Source: Flavobacteriaceae bacterium (GTDB lineage: Bacteria > Bacteroidota > Bacteroidia > Flavobacteriales > Flavobacteriaceae). From it: a stretch of 21,626 nt of DNA. Shown piece by piece: positions 6,079-14,143 of this stretch (its first letter is position 1; the number at the start of each line of letters is the position of its first letter). The translations under genes were made by a program, and so were the position numbers. The stretch spans positions 1-21,626 of the forward strand of contig JALWYP010000195.1 in assembly GCA_026992695.1 (NCBI GenBank), written 5' to 3'. A model generated the notes under the pieces. It worked only from the letters and a program-made list of their open reading frames with translations, did no database searches and was not told the DNA's origin.

Positions 6079-7935
6079 ATGAATACAACTAAAACAAAAC
6101 AACAGCCCGAAGTAATTGATGCTGTTGTTATTAGGTTTGTAGGTGATTCGGGAGACGGAATGCAACTAACCGGAACACAATTTACAGACACCTCTGCTAT
6201 GTTTGGTAATGATGTGGCGACATTCCCTAATTACCCTTCAGAAATTAGAGCTCCTCAAGGTAGCTTATATGGTGTTTCCGGTTTTCAAGTTCATATAGGA
6301 AGTGTAGAGATAAGCACTCCCGGTGATAATGTTGACCTATTAGTTGCTATGAATCCTGCCGGATTAAAAACAAATCTTGGTGCGGTAAAACCAGGGCATA
6401 CCATTATTGTTGATACCGATGCTTTTACCAAAAAAAATCTTGAAAAAGCGTTATACGAAACCAATCCGCTTGAAGATGGCTCTTTAGAAAATTATCGTGT
6501 GATTGAAGTTGCTATGACTTCACTTACCAAAGAAGCATTAAAAGATGTTGAGGGACTAGATAATAAAAGTATCACCCGAAGCAAAAATATGTTTGCATTA
6601 GGAATGGTTTACTGGATGTATGACCGTTCTAGGGATTATACTATTGATTTTTTTCATAAAAAGTTTAAATCAAAACCTCAAATAATTGAAGCAAATACAA
6701 AGGTGTTAAATGCCGGTTATTATTTTGCAGAAACCTTAGAACTTATCCCTAATACATATACAATCTCACCGGCTAAAATGGCTAAAGGAACGTATCGTAT
6801 TATCATGGGAAATACCGCAACGGCTTGGGGGTTCTTGGCTGCCGCCGAAAAATCAGGTTTAGAACTCTTTTTAGGCTCTTATCCTATTACCCCTGCTACC
6901 GATATTCTTCACGAAATGGTTAAACACAAACATTTTGGTGTAAAAGCTTTTCAAGCGGAAGATGAAATCGCCGGAATAACCTCCTCTATTGGGGCTTCTT
7001 TTGCTGGTGATCTAGCAATCACTACAACTTCAGGTCCGGGATTGGCACTAAAAGGAGAGGCTTTGGGACTCGCAATGATGGTAGAATTACCCTTAGTAGT
7101 AGTAAATGTTCAACGAGGCGGACCCTCAACCGGACTCCCCACAAAAACCGAACAATCAGATTTGTTACAAGCTATGTACGGAAGAAACGGTGAAAGCCCG
7201 GTAATAGTTATTGCGGCAAGTACGCCAGCTAATTGTTTCGATTACGCCTTTATTGCTGCAAAACTAGCATTGGAACACATGACCCCCGTTGTTTTACTTA
7301 CAGACGGATATATTGCCAACGGTTCAGCTCCTTGGAAAATAAAAACCGTAGAAGACATGCCAACAATTAAGAACCGTATTATTAAAGAAGCTGATGAAAA
7401 TTGGCATCCTTATAATAGAGATGACGAAACCTTGGCTAGAAACTGGGCTGTCCCCGGAACACCTGGTTTAGAGCATAGGGTAGGTGGTTTAGAAAAAGAT
7501 AAAGTGACCGGAAATGTGTCTTATGTTCCCGAAAATCACGAGTATATGGTCAAAATAAGAGCCGAAAAAGTAAAACGGGTTCAAAACTTTATTCCTGAGA
7601 TTAAACCAGAATTTGCTCAAGAAGGTGATTTACTGGTTGTTGGTTGGGGAGGTACTTATGGCTCGCTACACTCGGCAGTAAAAGAAATGAATGAAGCCGG
7701 ATATGACAACGTTGGGTTCGCCCATTTTAATTATATAAATCCGCTTCCAAAAAACACAGAAGATTTATTAAAACGATTTAAAAAAATAGTTGTTTGCGAA
7801 CTCAATTACGGACAGTTTGCCAAAGTATTAAAAATTAATTTCAACAACTACAACTTTGTTCAATTCAATAAAGTACAAGGGTTGCCTTTTGGGAACAATG
7901 AGTTGATTGAGAAATTTAAACACCTTTTACAATAA
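6079..7935 (+). CDS. korA: 2-oxoacid:ferredoxin oxidoreductase alpha subunit (gamma-alpha fusion), probably 2-oxoglutarate
   Basis: A 618-residue subunit of a two-subunit oxidoreductase that turns a 2-oxoacid plus CoA into acyl-CoA and CO2 and reduces ferredoxin. The gamma domain comes first (about 14-200, with FVGDSGDGMQ at 20-29), fused to the alpha domain, which starts near 240 and holds YPITPAT at 268-274 and a TTTSGPGLALKGEA stretch. Domain II follows from about 510 (VVGWGGTYGSL). Length and order match KorA of the two-subunit type. Substrate is judged from family and from the presence of a separate pyruvate enzyme (nifJ): 2-oxoglutarate to succinyl-CoA in the TCA cycle is most likely, but branched-chain oxoacids or pyruvate cannot be excluded. 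First gene of the korAB-nuo operon; korB follows after two bases. Confidence 0.93.
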   Translation: MNTTKTKQQPEVIDAVVIRFVGDSGDGMQLTGTQFTDTSAMFGNDVATFPNYPSEIRAPQGSLYGVSGFQVHIGSVEISTPGDNVDLLVAMNPAGLKTNLGAVKPGHTIIVDTDAFTKKNLEKALYETNPLEDGSLENYRVIEVAMTSLTKEALKDVEGLDNKSITRSKNMFALGMVYWMYDRSRDYTIDFFHKKFKSKPQIIEANTKVLNAGYYFAETLELIPNTYTISPAKMAKGTYRIIMGNTATAWGFLAAAEKSGLELFLGSYPITPATDILHEMVKHKHFGVKAFQAEDEIAGITSSIGASFAGDLAITTTSGPGLALKGEALGLAMMVELPLVVVNVQRGGPSTGLPTKTEQSDLLQAMYGRNGESPVIVIAASTPANCFDYAFIAAKLALEHMTPVVLLTDGYIANGSAPWKIKTVEDMPTIKNRIIKEADENWHPYNRDDETLARNWAVPGTPGLEHRVGGLEKDKVTGNVSYVPENHEYMVKIRAEKVKRVQNFIPEIKPEFAQEGDLLVVGWGGTYGSLHSAVKEMNEAGYDNVGFAHFNYINPLPKNTEDLLKRFKKIVVCELNYGQFAKVLKINFNNYNFVQFNKVQGLPFGNNELIEKFKHLLQ

Positions 7936-7937
7936 TT

Positions 7938-8951
7938 ATGGAAAATACAGTAGCAAAAAAATATAATTTTAAAGACTTTGTTAGCGACCAAGAAGTAAGG
8001 TGGTGCCCCGGTTGTGATGACTATGTAATTTTACGGTCTATGCAAAAAGCACTCCCCGAAATGGGCGTAAAGAAAGAAGATGTTGTGTTTATTTCAGGAA
8101 TAGGATGTTCATCCCGTTTTCCTTACTATATGGACACTTACGGAATGCACGGAATCCATGGTCGGGCTCCCGCAATTGCTTCAGGAGTAAAATTGGCAAA
8201 CCCAGATCTTAGTGTTTGGGTAATCACGGGCGACGGAGACGCCATGGCAATAGGTGGAAACCATTTTATTCACGTACTTAGAAGAAACTTAGACCTTAAT
8301 ATTATTCTTTTTAATAACGAAATCTACGGACTCACCAAAGGGCAATTTTCTCCCACGTCGTTAGTGGGGCAAAAAACCAAATCTTCTCCTTACGGAAATA
8401 CACAACCCCCTTTTCAACCGGGAGAATTAGCCATTGGAGCTCATGGTAGATTTTTTGCCAGAATAGGCGGTAACACACCTAAAGAAATGACACAATTATT
8501 TATTGAAGCTGAAAAATTTAAAGGAACCTCCTTGATTGAAGTGCTTCAAAATTGTGTGATTTTTAATGATGGTTGTTTTACTCAGTTTACTGATAAAGCA
8601 GTACGAGCTGACAAACAATTATTTGTTGAACATGGCAAGCCTATGATTTTCGGAAAAGAAAAAGACAAAGGGCTGGTGTTAAATGGTTTAAAACTAGAGG
8701 TGGTGACTATAGGTGAAAACGGAATAACCGAAGAAGACATTCTCGTACACGATGCCAAAGAAAAAGACCCTACGCTACACCAAATGCTTATCCGTCTGGA
8801 ATATCCTCTAGTAACAGGGATTATTAGAAGCTATGAAGACGTTACGTTGGAAGAAAGAGAAGACGCTTTAACCGAAGAAGTAAAATCAAGGTCTAACTTT
8901 TCAAAAGTGGACGATTTGCTTTTTTCAGGAGAAACCTATGTTGTTGATTAA
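7938..8951 (+). CDS. korB: 2-oxoacid:ferredoxin oxidoreductase beta subunit
   Basis: The 337-residue beta subunit carries thiamine diphosphate and one [4Fe-4S] cluster. Cys23 and Cys26 (WCPGC), Cys57 (GIGCSS) and Cys206 (QNCVIFND) fit the four cluster ligands. GDGDAMAIGG at 98-107 and NNEIYGLTKGQ at 126-136 form the TPP/metal site, and KGQFSPTS at 134-141 is the conserved loop after it. Together with KorA it forms the enzyme that reduces ferredoxin. The stop is only 12 bases before nuoA, so the oxidoreductase and complex I are almost certainly made from the same transcript. This tight link is the strongest sign in the window that the enzyme and the respiratory complex work as a unit. Confidence 0.94.
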   Translation: MENTVAKKYNFKDFVSDQEVRWCPGCDDYVILRSMQKALPEMGVKKEDVVFISGIGCSSRFPYYMDTYGMHGIHGRAPAIASGVKLANPDLSVWVITGDGDAMAIGGNHFIHVLRRNLDLNIILFNNEIYGLTKGQFSPTSLVGQKTKSSPYGNTQPPFQPGELAIGAHGRFFARIGGNTPKEMTQLFIEAEKFKGTSLIEVLQNCVIFNDGCFTQFTDKAVRADKQLFVEHGKPMIFGKEKDKGLVLNGLKLEVVTIGENGITEEDILVHDAKEKDPTLHQMLIRLEYPLVTGIIRSYEDVTLEEREDALTEEVKSRSNFSKVDDLLFSGETYVVD

Positions 8952-8963
8952 TTAATTTAAAGA

Positions 8964-9314
8964 ATGGGATCAGAAGCTATCATTGTATTTTTAATTGCCG
9001 GTATTGTACTGGTTGCCGGTGCTAATTTTTTATCCGGTTTAATCTCTCATAAATCGGATAATCCTCAAAAGCGGGAACCGTATGAAAGCGGTATGAAAAC
9101 CATTGGTCCTACGTGGGTTCAGTTTAAGGTAGGATATTATTTATTTGCTATTTTATTCTTAATCTTTGATATAGAAGTTGCTTTTTTAGTGCCTTGGGCG
9201 GTTGTGTTTAAGGATGTGGGAAGTATTGCTTTTATAGAAATTATAATCTTTCTGTTTATCTTAGGATTAGGATTATTATACGCTTGGAAAAAAGGAGCAC
9301 TAAAATGGGAATAA
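8964..9314 (+). CDS. nuoA: Complex I subunit A
   Basis: A 116-residue membrane subunit with three predicted transmembrane helices (about 5-25, 58-80, 88-110). The conserved loop and second helix are present: YESG near 40, then [24 protein letters not shown]. The loop between helices 1 and 2 lines the quinone-site switch region; its mammalian cysteine is a serine here, as in many bacteria. The start is 12 bases past korB, and the gene end overlaps nuoB by ten bases, which suggests coupled translation. Confidence 0.95.
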   Translation: MGSEAIIVFLIAGIVLVAGANFLSGLISHKSDNPQKREPYESGMKTIGPTWVQFKVGYYLFAILFLIFDIEVAFLVPWAVVFKDVGSIAFIEIIIFLFILGLGLLYAWKKGALKWE

Positions 9315-9901
9315 AGAAAAAAAGTTTTATTACACAAGTAAAACCCGAAGGGTTTCAGCAACCGGTTCCGGATGACTTTCCAGGAAAAGTATTACCTGCC
9401 GGAAACGGAGCTAACATCGTTGTAACAAGCTTAGACAAAGTGATAAACTGGGGGCGTTCCAATTCGCTTTGGTCACTCTATTTTGGTACTAGTTGTTGTG
9501 CTATAGAAATGATGCAAACAGGAGCGTCACGACATGATTATTCTCGATTTGGATTTGAAGTGGCTCGACCGTCTCCCAGACAAGCAGATCTTATTATTAT
9601 TGCCGGAACCATCGTAAACAAAATGGCTCCTGTTTTACGGCGATTATACGATCAAATGGCAGAACCCAAATATGTTATTGCCATGGGAGCCTGTGCAATT
9701 TCGGGAGGTCCTTTCTTTTACAATTCGTATTCGGTAGTAAAAGGAGCAGACCATGTAATTCCTGTTGATGTATATGTGCCCGGCTGTCCTCCAAGACCGG
9801 AATCATTACTGGAAGGAATGCTTATGCTTCAAGAAAAGATTCGAACCGAAAACATGAAACATAAAAAGAACCCTATTGACGGTTTTGATGAAGGGAAATA
9901 A
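9305..9901 (+). CDS. nuoB: Complex I subunit B (N2 cluster carrier)
   Basis: A 198-residue peripheral subunit that holds the terminal iron-sulfur cluster N2, which hands electrons to quinone. The ligands are all present: the adjacent pair Cys64-Cys65 ([10 protein letters not shown]), Cys130 (MGACAISGG) and Cys161 (VPGCPPRPE). An upstream in-frame ATG at 9284 exists, but I chose 9305: it gives the usual length, is preceded by GGAG at seven bases, and overlaps the end of nuoA by only ten bases. A variable N-terminal tail of about 35 residues precedes the domain. Confidence 0.95.
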   Translation: MGIKKKSFITQVKPEGFQQPVPDDFPGKVLPAGNGANIVVTSLDKVINWGRSNSLWSLYFGTSCCAIEMMQTGASRHDYSRFGFEVARPSPRQADLIIIAGTIVNKMAPVLRRLYDQMAEPKYVIAMGACAISGGPFFYNSYSVVKGADHVIPVDVYVPGCPPRPESLLEGMLMLQEKIRTENMKHKKNPIDGFDEGK

Positions 9902-9933
9902 CAGAAACCTGAAAACAAAAGAAAAAATAAATT

Positions 9934-10509
9934 ATGAACAACAACGAATTACAAGAGTTAATAGGTAGTTGGTTTCCCAATCCGGAAGTTACCATTGCTT
10001 CTGTAGTTGTTGAGGAAAACAAAGAGTCTTCAGATCTCTCAACAGAAAAGGATGAAGAAAAAATAACTACAAAAGAGGTTATCAATCCCAGTTTATTATC
10101 TTTTACCGAAGAGGGTTCCGAATTTCTTACTATTGTAGTAAAGCCGGAGCACCTTCACGCATTGATGAATCAACTAAAAAGCAATCCCAAGACCCGATTT
10201 GATTATTTATACTGTCTAACAGGAATGGATTGGGGAAAAGAATTAGGAATCGTTTATCACCTAGAATCTACTGTTTACAGACATCAATTAGTAGTTAAAG
10301 TGAATACAGAAGACAGGGAAAACCCTGTGTTTGACTCAGTATGTGATATATGGAAAACTGCTGAATTTCACGAACGTGAAGTATTTGATTTCTTCGGAAT
10401 AAAATTTAATAATCATCCCAATTTAAAATATTTGTTTCTCACAGAAGAGTGGGAAGGATACCCGCTAAGAAAAGATTATGTTGACGAAGTAAATATGGTA
10501 ATAAAATAA
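9934..10509 (+). CDS. nuoC: Complex I subunit C
   Basis: A 191-residue peripheral-arm subunit with the family signature HEREVFDFFGI at 146-156 and EGYPLRKDY at 174-182. It packs against NuoD and NuoB. NuoC and NuoD are separate genes here, unlike the fused NuoCD found in E. coli and Bacteroides. Residues 27-50 form a highly charged, Glu/Lys/Ser-rich stretch between the first helix and the conserved domain that looks like a disordered lineage-specific insertion. The gene lies 32 bases after nuoB and 28 before nuoD. Confidence 0.93.
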   Translation: MNNNELQELIGSWFPNPEVTIASVVVEENKESSDLSTEKDEEKITTKEVINPSLLSFTEEGSEFLTIVVKPEHLHALMNQLKSNPKTRFDYLYCLTGMDWGKELGIVYHLESTVYRHQLVVKVNTEDRENPVFDSVCDIWKTAEFHEREVFDFFGIKFNNHPNLKYLFLTEEWEGYPLRKDYVDEVNMVIK

Positions 10510-10537
10510 TAAACGACTCGATGTAGATAACAAAACA

Positions 10538-11680
10538 ATGAAGACGGAAACCGAAAAAATAGCACCAACAGCCACTAATACCAACTTCAAATCTGAAGAA
10601 TACTTTATTAATATGGGTCCTCAACACCCGGCTACCCACGGAGTATTGCGTCTTTTGCTAACCATTGACGGCGAAATTATAAAAAAAGTAGAGCCGGATT
10701 TAGGATACATTCATCGCTCTATTGAAAAAATGTGTGAACGGGACAGCTATCAACAAATAGTTCATCTCACAGACCGGATGGACTACCTCTCTTCCCATAT
10801 TAACAATGAGGCGGTTTGTTTAACTGTAGAAAAAGCACTTCAATTAGAAATTCCTGATCGCGTAAAAGTAATTAGAACCATCATTGGTGAACTTACAAGA
10901 ATCGCTTCCCACTGTCTTTGGTGGGGTGTAATGGGAATGGACGTAGGAGCACTTACCACTTATTTTTACGGATTTAGAGATCGAGAGATGATTAATGATA
11001 TTTTTGAAGAAACGTGTGGAGCAAGACTTACGATGAATTATAATATTCCGGGAGGATTAATGTGGGATATTCATCCCAACTTTGTAAAAAGAACCAAAGA
11101 GTTTGTTGCTCATTTTAAAACCAAAATTCCTGAATATGACCGCTTGTTAACCGGAAATATTATTTTTCAGAAGAGAATGAAAGGAGTTGGGATATTAAGC
11201 AAAGAAGATGCTATTTCGTTTGGAGCATCGGGACCGGTTGCACGAGGCTCGGGGTATTCATGTGATGTAAGAAAGCATCATCCTTACAGTGCGCTGGATA
11301 AAGTAACCTTCAATGAAGCGCTTAAAACCGAAGGCGATTCCATGGCGAGATACCAAGTACGAATTCAAGAAATGTGGGAGTCACTTTCTATTATTGAGCA
11401 GCTCATAGATAATATTCCCGAAGGCGACTACAAAGTGGCAACCAACGCAGTAATAAAACTACCTAAAGGAGAATATTATCAAAAAGTAGAAACCGCTAGA
11501 GGAGAATTGGGAGTTTATATAGTAAGTACGGGAACAAAAAACCCGTATCGAGTAAAATTTAGATCCCCTGGATTTTCAAATATTTCGCTATTAAATCACA
11601 TTGCTGTTGGAGGAAAAATAGGAGATTTAGTGGCAACTATGGCAACACTGGATATTGTTGTGCCGGATATTGACAGATAG
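10538..11680 (+). CDS. nuoD: Complex I subunit D (49-kDa type)
   Basis: A complete 380-residue subunit that forms the quinone-reducing pocket with NuoB and NuoH. The loop GPQHPATHG at 27-35 gives His30 and His34, and Tyr83 (DRMDYLSS) is the quinone-head tyrosine. The C-terminus ends with LDIVVPDIDR, the usual family ending, so nothing is truncated. The hydrogenase-like motif is HRSIEKM at 59-65. After its stop there are 84 non-coding bases before nuoH; this is where nuoE, nuoF and nuoG would normally be, and I see no remnant of them. Confidence 0.95.
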   Translation: MKTETEKIAPTATNTNFKSEEYFINMGPQHPATHGVLRLLLTIDGEIIKKVEPDLGYIHRSIEKMCERDSYQQIVHLTDRMDYLSSHINNEAVCLTVEKALQLEIPDRVKVIRTIIGELTRIASHCLWWGVMGMDVGALTTYFYGFRDREMINDIFEETCGARLTMNYNIPGGLMWDIHPNFVKRTKEFVAHFKTKIPEYDRLLTGNIIFQKRMKGVGILSKEDAISFGASGPVARGSGYSCDVRKHHPYSALDKVTFNEALKTEGDSMARYQVRIQEMWESLSIIEQLIDNIPEGDYKVATNAVIKLPKGEYYQKVETARGELGVYIVSTGTKNPYRVKFRSPGFSNISLLNHIAVGGKIGDLVATMATLDIVVPDIDR

Positions 11681-11764
11681 ATTTAAGGCAAGAAGGGTAA
11701 AATATAAAAAACAATAGAATAAAAAATCAAATTAACTGATTAACTAATATACAAACAAACTAGT

Positions 11765-12811
11765 ATGACAAAAAGCATTCACCAGTGGCTGTTAAGTTTT
11801 ATGTCTGAAACAGCGACAAGCATTACCGAAATGGTTTTAATTGCTTTGGTATATCTTGCCATTTTTGCTGTTGCCGGATTGTATTTAGTACTGTTGGAAA
11901 GGCGTGTTGCCGCTTGGTTTCAATTACGTATTGGTCCTAACCGTGTGGGATTTCAAGGGCTTTTACAAACTATGGCAGATGCCTTAAAATTGGTTTCAAA
12001 AGAATTAACCGGTACAGATAGAGCCGATAAATTTCTTTACAACTTAGCTCCCTATTTTGTGATTATTTCGGCATTAATGGCTTTGTCTGTTTTTCCGTTT
12101 ACCCAAGAATTACAAGCCTTTGATATTAATATTGGTATCTTCTTTTTAATCGCCATCTCATCCATTGGTGTAATCGGTATTTTGTTAGGCGGATGGAGCA
12201 GTAATAATAAGTTTTCTCTCATTGGTGCTATGCGTAGCGGTGTTCAAACCATAAGCTATGAGCTCTCTGTTGGGTTATCATTACTCACCATGATCCTGTT
12301 AACCGGTTCGCTTCAGCTATCTGAAATAGTTGAAGTACAAAAAAACGGCTGGCTTATCGTTCAAGGACACATTCCCGCTATCATTGCTTTTATGATTTAT
12401 ATGATTGCCGGAACTGCCGAAACAAACAGAGCTCCGTTTGATATGGTAGAGGCTGAATCTGAATTGGGTGCCGGTTTTCATACTGAATATTCAGGAATGA
12501 AATTCGCTTACTTTTTCTTAGCCGAGTTTATTAATATGTTCATCATCTCTGCCATTGCCACAACCGTCTTTTTTGGTGCTTGGCTTTCTCCTTTCGGGAT
12601 AACCGAATCCATCCCTTGGTTGGGCGTCTTTTGGTTTTTAGGAAAAACCTTGCTGTTGGTCTTATTAATGATGTGGTTTAGGTGGACGTTTCCACGATTA
12701 CGCGTAGATCAATTATTAACATTAGAATGGAAATACCTGCTTCCTATTAATTTAGTAAATATTGTGTTAATGGCATTAATTGTTTGGTTAAATCTTACAA
12801 TTCAGTTATAA
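11765..12811 (+). CDS. nuoH: Complex I subunit H
   Basis: A 348-residue membrane subunit with about eight to nine helices that joins the quinone channel to the proton pumps. Signatures: LERRVAAWFQLRIGPNRVG at 44-62, QTMADALKLVSKE at 68-80, and GTAETNRAPFDMVEAESEL near 216-235. The loop acidic residues of the quinone channel are kept. The start at 11765 is taken from the longest frame; an internal ATG at residue 13 is also possible. The gene lies 84 bases after nuoD and 5 before nuoI. Confidence 0.95.
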   Translation: MTKSIHQWLLSFMSETATSITEMVLIALVYLAIFAVAGLYLVLLERRVAAWFQLRIGPNRVGFQGLLQTMADALKLVSKELTGTDRADKFLYNLAPYFVIISALMALSVFPFTQELQAFDINIGIFFLIAISSIGVIGILLGGWSSNNKFSLIGAMRSGVQTISYELSVGLSLLTMILLTGSLQLSEIVEVQKNGWLIVQGHIPAIIAFMIYMIAGTAETNRAPFDMVEAESELGAGFHTEYSGMKFAYFFLAEFINMFIISAIATTVFFGAWLSPFGITESIPWLGVFWFLGKTLLLVLLMMWFRWTFPRLRVDQLLTLEWKYLLPINLVNIVLMALIVWLNLTIQL

Positions 12812-12816
12812 AAAAT

Positions 12817-13293
12817 ATGGGATACTTTTCAAACATATTCAACGGAATAAAAACATTGCTCACCGGAATGAGTGTAACCGGCAAGGTTTTTTTACATTCA
12901 AGAAAAGGAGCGATTACCCAACAATACCCTGACAATCGAGAAACACTAAAAATGTTTGAACGATTTAGAGGAGAGGTGGTGATGCCCCATAACGAAAACA
13001 ACGAACATCGATGTACGGGATGTCAAAAATGTGAAATTGCTTGCCCTAACGGAAGCATTGAAATTATCTGGGACAGAAAAGTAAACCCCGAAACCGGAAA
13101 AAAGAAAAAAGAAATTGACAAACATATTTATCATTTAGGGCTTTGTACCATGTGTGGGCTTTGTATTGAAGCCTGCCCAACCGATGCTATTGTATGGGCT
13201 CAAAATTATGAAAACGCTGTATTTGACAGGTCTTATTTAACAAAAGTACTAAACCAACCCGGATCCAAATTAATGGACGGAGTTGAAGAATAA
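12817..13293 (+). CDS. nuoI: Complex I subunit I (two-cluster ferredoxin-like)
   Basis: A 158-residue subunit holding clusters N6a and N6b. Ligands are Cys66/69/72/120 and Cys110/113/116/76, from the two motifs CTGCQKCEIACP (66-77) and CTMCGLCIEACP (110-121). In a complex without NuoE, NuoF and NuoG, these clusters are the first inside the complex and so the natural docking point for an external ferredoxin, as in chloroplast-type NDH and archaeal Fpo. I place the start at 12817, five bases after nuoH, rather than at an upstream ATG inside nuoH; the N-terminus then matches the family. A basic run, GKKKKEIDKH, lies between the motifs at 94-103 and could help bind an acidic partner such as the ferredoxin, which is inference. 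Confidence 0.95.
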   Translation: MGYFSNIFNGIKTLLTGMSVTGKVFLHSRKGAITQQYPDNRETLKMFERFRGEVVMPHNENNEHRCTGCQKCEIACPNGSIEIIWDRKVNPETGKKKKEIDKHIYHLGLCTMCGLCIEACPTDAIVWAQNYENAVFDRSYLTKVLNQPGSKLMDGVEE

Positions 13294-13297
13294 TATT

Positions 13298-13798
13298 ATG
13301 GAAAAATATATTTTTTACATCCTTGCTTTTAGTATGATTGCTTTTGCTATTGCTGCTGTAAACAGTCGTAAAATGATGCGGTCTGTAATTTACTTATTGT
13401 TTGTGCTAGTTGGTATAGCCGGTATTTTCTTTTTAATAGATTACAACTTTTTAGCCGCTATTCAACTTACGGTTTATGGAGGCGGTGTAATTGTTTTAAT
13501 GATATTTTCAGTGTTATTAGTGCATCATATCGAATTGGAATTAACCTTAGCTAAAACCTCCAAACGAATAATTGCCGCAATTGTTTCGGCTATAGGAATA
13601 GGGGTGTTTTTGCAAATTATTTATACCTATGATTTTCCGGTTGTTGAAAATTATAAAACAACCTCAACAGCCGATATTGGAGAAAAACTATTGAGTTATG
13701 GGGACGGAGGATTTGTATTGCCGTTTGAGGTGATTTCGGTGTTGTTGTTAGCTGCAATGATTGGAGCTATTGTAATTGCAAAAGGAAAGAAAATATAA
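13298..13798 (+). CDS. nuoJ: Complex I subunit J
   Basis: A 166-residue membrane subunit with five predicted helices. The third helix carries TVYGGGVIVLMIFSVLL, the conserved region where a pi-bulge changes shape during turnover. The ATG at 13298 lies four bases after the nuoI stop; an alternative ATG at 13283 would overlap nuoI and add five polar residues, so I prefer 13298. It is followed 13 bases later by nuoK. Confidence 0.93.
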   Translation: MEKYIFYILAFSMIAFAIAAVNSRKMMRSVIYLLFVLVGIAGIFFLIDYNFLAAIQLTVYGGGVIVLMIFSVLLVHHIELELTLAKTSKRIIAAIVSAIGIGVFLQIIYTYDFPVVENYKTTSTADIGEKLLSYGDGGFVLPFEVISVLLLAAMIGAIVIAKGKKI

Positions 13799-13811
13799 AA
13801 AATAGTAAATT

Positions 13812-14129
13812 ATGATTGCTGGAATAAGTATATACGAAATATTAACCCTAACAACCCTTTTGTTTTTTATCGGTGTGTATGGCTTTATTACCCGAAAGAA
13901 TCTTATTTCGATATTAATTTCGGTTGAATTAATTATGAATGCTTCAGTAGTAAATTTTGTGATTATTAATAAATACTTATATCCCGATGTATTACAGGGA
14001 GTGCTTTTTTCAATTTTTATCATTGCTGTGGCTGCTGCCGAAACTGCTCTAGCTATAGCTATAATAATAAACCTATACAGACAAATAGGCTCTGTAGAGG
14101 TAGATGCAACTGAAACAATGAAATATTAA
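13812..14129 (+). CDS. nuoK: Complex I subunit K
   Basis: A 105-residue membrane subunit with three helices. Both key membrane glutamates are present: Glu39 (ISVELIMNASVVNF) and Glu77 (AAAETALAIAIIINLYR). These connect the quinone site to the antiporter-like subunits. The length is as usual for the family. A short polar tail (residues 93-105) follows the last helix. It is 14 bases before nuoL. Confidence 0.95.
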   Translation: MIAGISIYEILTLTTLLFFIGVYGFITRKNLISILISVELIMNASVVNFVIINKYLYPDVLQGVLFSIFIIAVAAAETALAIAIIINLYRQIGSVEVDATETMKY

Positions 14130-14143
14130 TAAATAATATACAA

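Noticed and set aside
9284..9304. Earlier in-frame ATG for nuoB at 9284
   Set aside because: It would lengthen the overlap with nuoA to 31 bases and add residues not seen in NuoB; the ATG at 9305 with GGAG seven bases upstream fits better.
11681..11764. Possible remnant of nuoE/F/G between nuoD and nuoH
   Set aside because: The 84 bases are AT-rich with stops in all frames I checked and no cluster motif; the only pattern is a short TTAACT repeat.
12784..12816. Earlier in-frame ATG for nuoI at 12784
   Set aside because: It lies inside the end of nuoH and adds eleven residues without family support; the ATG at 12817, five bases past the nuoH stop, is the natural start.
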